Positions 62,881 to 64,000 of a stretch of 64,000 nucleotides of DNA are shown one piece after another. Under the pieces are notes generated by a model that was not told the origin of the DNA, did no database searches, and was given only the letters and a program-made list of their open reading frames with translations. The stretch's first letter is position 1; each line of letters begins with the position of its first letter. Origin of the DNA: Actinomycetes bacterium. GTDB lineage: Bacteria; Actinomycetota; Actinomycetes; Mycobacteriales; Mycobacteriaceae. A program made the translations under genes and the position numbers. The DNA lies in NCBI GenBank assembly GCA_023461275.1, contig JAEYMI010000028.1:62001-126000 (forward strand), read 5' to 3'.

Positions 62881-62994
62881 GTTCTCACAAACCCTATCAA
62901 AACCTCACGGTCGGATCGACACATAACACCTAGTAGAGTCGGTTTTCTGGAGGTATCCGCCGAGGTCGCGGCGGGTACGACAATCGCCGGTTCG

Positions 62995-63020
62995 GCTGGT
63001 TCGATCCCAGCCGGGACCAC
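62995..63020 (+). repeat. attR: 26-bp copy of the tRNA-Val 3' end
   Basis: Identical to 56679-56704; the next base differs (A instead of C). Marks the right boundary of the element. The 270 bp from here to 63290 hold no gene I can see. Confidence 0.93.
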
Positions 63021-63290
63021 ACTTTCCGATCTCGTTCATCGCAATCTCGTAAATCGACGTGCGAATAGCGTCAGAGATCGTCGGCGTGCGAGTCGAATCC
63101 GCGACTGTGATGCCCTATCAGGACCAAGGTCCCGGCGCCGCAACAATCGGGACAGATCAACTGTCGATCAGTGCCAATACCGAGCTAATCGGACACAGAC
63201 GGCCGCGCAGACCACCTAGCGTCGGAAGAACAGCCGACATTTCGATGTGGGCGAAGATTCTCCCCTCGTAATGAAAGTGGTGGTCGCACA

Positions 63291-64000
63291 ATGTGCACGC
63301 GAGTGATTTGGCCGGATGCCGCGGGCGCGGTTCTCGTTGGACGCAACATGGATTTTCACAAAGACCTGATGACCAATCTGTGGGCGCAGCCACGAGGTAT
63401 TTCTCGCGATGATGGGGTCGAGGGAAAGCTGACGTGGACATCCAAATACGGCAGTGTCATCGCTACGGCGTTCGACATCATCTCGGTGGACGGCCTCAAC
63501 GAGGCCGGGCTCGCCGGTCACATCCTGTGGCTGGCTGAATCCACCTACGGCACCTACGACGATTCGCGCCCCGCGCTGAGCCAGGCTGCATGGTTGCAGT
63601 ATTTTCTGGACAATTTCGCCACCGTGGCCGAGGCGGTGGACTGGATCAACAGCAACGATGTGCAGGTCATTCAGATGCCGGACCCCACCGGGGGCAATCC
63701 TCCGACCATCCACCTCGCACTCGATGACAGGACCGGTGACTCGGCGATCATCGAGTACGTCGACGGTCACGCGAAGGTTTACCACGACCGCTCATACCAC
63801 GTGATGACCAATTCTCCGACCTATGATCAGCAACTCGAACTGCTGAAGAAATGGGAGGGACTCGGGGGCGACGCGCCACTGCCCGGCGACACCGACGCCG
63901 AGCACAGGTTTGCGCGTGCCGCCTACTACTCGACCCGGCTGCCGAAACCGTCGAGTCAACTCGAGGCCATCGCGAGCATGTTCAGCGTGATCCGCAATGC
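63291..64000 (+). CDS. Choloylglycine hydrolase/penicillin V acylase-family (Ntn) hydrolase, partial
   Basis: The frame runs from ATG 63291 past the window end; 236 residues are visible. It begins Met-Cys-Thr-Arg, so removal of Met exposes Cys as the N-terminal nucleophile. Then come VGRNMDF near residue 17 (Arg and Asp of the active site) and DGLNEAGLAGHILWL near 75, and HVMTNSPTYDQQLELLK near 168, all typical of the CGH/PVA family. Members cleave bile-salt amides, penicillin V or acyl-homoserine lactones. No signal peptide precedes the Cys. Substrate cannot be assigned. Confidence 0.82.
   Translation, partial: MCTRVIWPDAAGAVLVGRNMDFHKDLMTNLWAQPRGISRDDGVEGKLTWTSKYGSVIATAFDIISVDGLNEAGLAGHILWLAESTYGTYDDSRPALSQAAWLQYFLDNFATVAEAVDWINSNDVQVIQMPDPTGGNPPTIHLALDDRTGDSAIIEYVDGHAKVYHDRSYHVMTNSPTYDQQLELLKKWEGLGGDAPLPGDTDAEHRFARAAYYSTRLPKPSSQLEAIASMFSVIRN

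Larger units (their letters stand above)
56679..63020 (-). mobile_element. Small integrated element in tRNA-Val(CAC), candidate phage satellite
   Basis: About 6.3 kb between two 26-bp copies of the tRNA-Val 3' end. All genes are transcribed leftward: int (61673-62839), xis-like (61184-61417), RepA-like ATPase (59540-61006), a heptamer-rich non-coding region, two small genes, a terminase-small-subunit-like gene (58019-58621), an 89-residue gene and a frameshifted gene. Both ends carry matching 23-bp doublets (CGTGCAATA) like integrase arm sites. No capsid, tail, lysis, mobilisation or FtsK-type transfer gene is present. The layout int-xis-rep-terS resembles phage-inducible islands; an integrated plasmid remnant is the alternative. 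Confidence 0.8.

Noticed and set aside
62995..63020. Possible second tRNA-Val
   Set aside because: Only the T arm and acceptor 3' strand are present; no anticodon or D arm precedes. It is the attR copy.

Overview
The window is about 64 kb of high-GC, densely coding DNA from an actinobacterium of the Mycobacteriales (mycolic-acid bacteria). Gordonia or a near relative such as Williamsia, Dietzia or Rhodococcus fits best. The evidence is an arabinan-synthesis enzyme (AftC type), LGFP-repeat wall protein, IdeR, paired SigA/SigB, the coproporphyrin-dependent haem route with HemQ, and many GTG starts. From about 12 kb to 56 kb the gene content follows, from memory, the Mycobacterium tuberculosis Rv2714 to Rv2669 neighbourhood: PAC2, ideR, sigB, YihY, sigA, ppgK, suhB, cei, DUF4193, DUF3093, dut, DUF3710, OB-fold, DUF3159, two trk proteins, APC permease, TrmA-like, dxs, RNase D, DUF3000, hemE, hemY, hemQ, msrB, aftC, hydrolase, ribD-like, zapE, GNAT.

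Layout. 0-6.4 kb: tail of an aminotransferase, an APH-fold kinase, an SDR with a divergent XRE regulator, a rhodanese with a divergent Lrp regulator, and the peroxide unit ahpC-ahpD with divergent oxyR. 6.4-10.1 kb: an unusual two-gene unit made of a 572-residue protein built almost wholly of 22-residue Val/Glu/Lys/Pro repeats, and a membrane-anchored LGFP wall-binding protein whose cytoplasmic tail carries short VEK motifs of the same kind. It has an AT-rich leader with a long hairpin. 10.1-27 kb: two helicases, PAC2, a lipoprotein, DUF4192, ideR, acuC-pat (reversible lysine acetylation), sigB with an ECF-type promoter, and membrane proteins. 27-56 kb: the conserved housekeeping block (sigma factor, inositol phosphatase, envelope, nucleotide, potassium, isoprenoid and haem genes), rich in domain-of-unknown-function families and in convergent pairs whose ends overlap.

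56.1-56.7 kb holds four tRNA genes (Val-GAC, Cys-GCA, Gly-GCC leftward; Val-CAC rightward). A 6.3 kb element sits in the 3' end of tRNA-Val(CAC), bounded by a 26-bp duplication (56679-56704 and 62995-63020). All of its genes point left: tyrosine integrase, small excisionase-like HTH protein, RepA-like AAA ATPase, a non-coding stretch with about nine GGGCCAC/GTGGCCC heptamers and a 27-bp palindrome, two small genes, a gene resembling a phage terminase small subunit, another small gene, and a gene split by an apparent single-base frameshift. There are no phage structural, lysis or conjugation genes, so it looks like a minimal phage satellite or integrated replicon. Beyond it the window ends inside a choloylglycine hydrolase/penicillin V acylase-type gene.

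The strongest candidates for something undescribed are the 22-residue charged-repeat protein with its LGFP wall-anchored partner (6414-9780) and the small tRNA-Val element (56679-63020). Smaller points are a hydrolase-fold lipoprotein that has lost its nucleophile serine, a Pat acetyltransferase with an extra low-complexity insertion, and a well-matched ECF promoter at sigB. All domain names come from motif recognition by eye; no database search was run.
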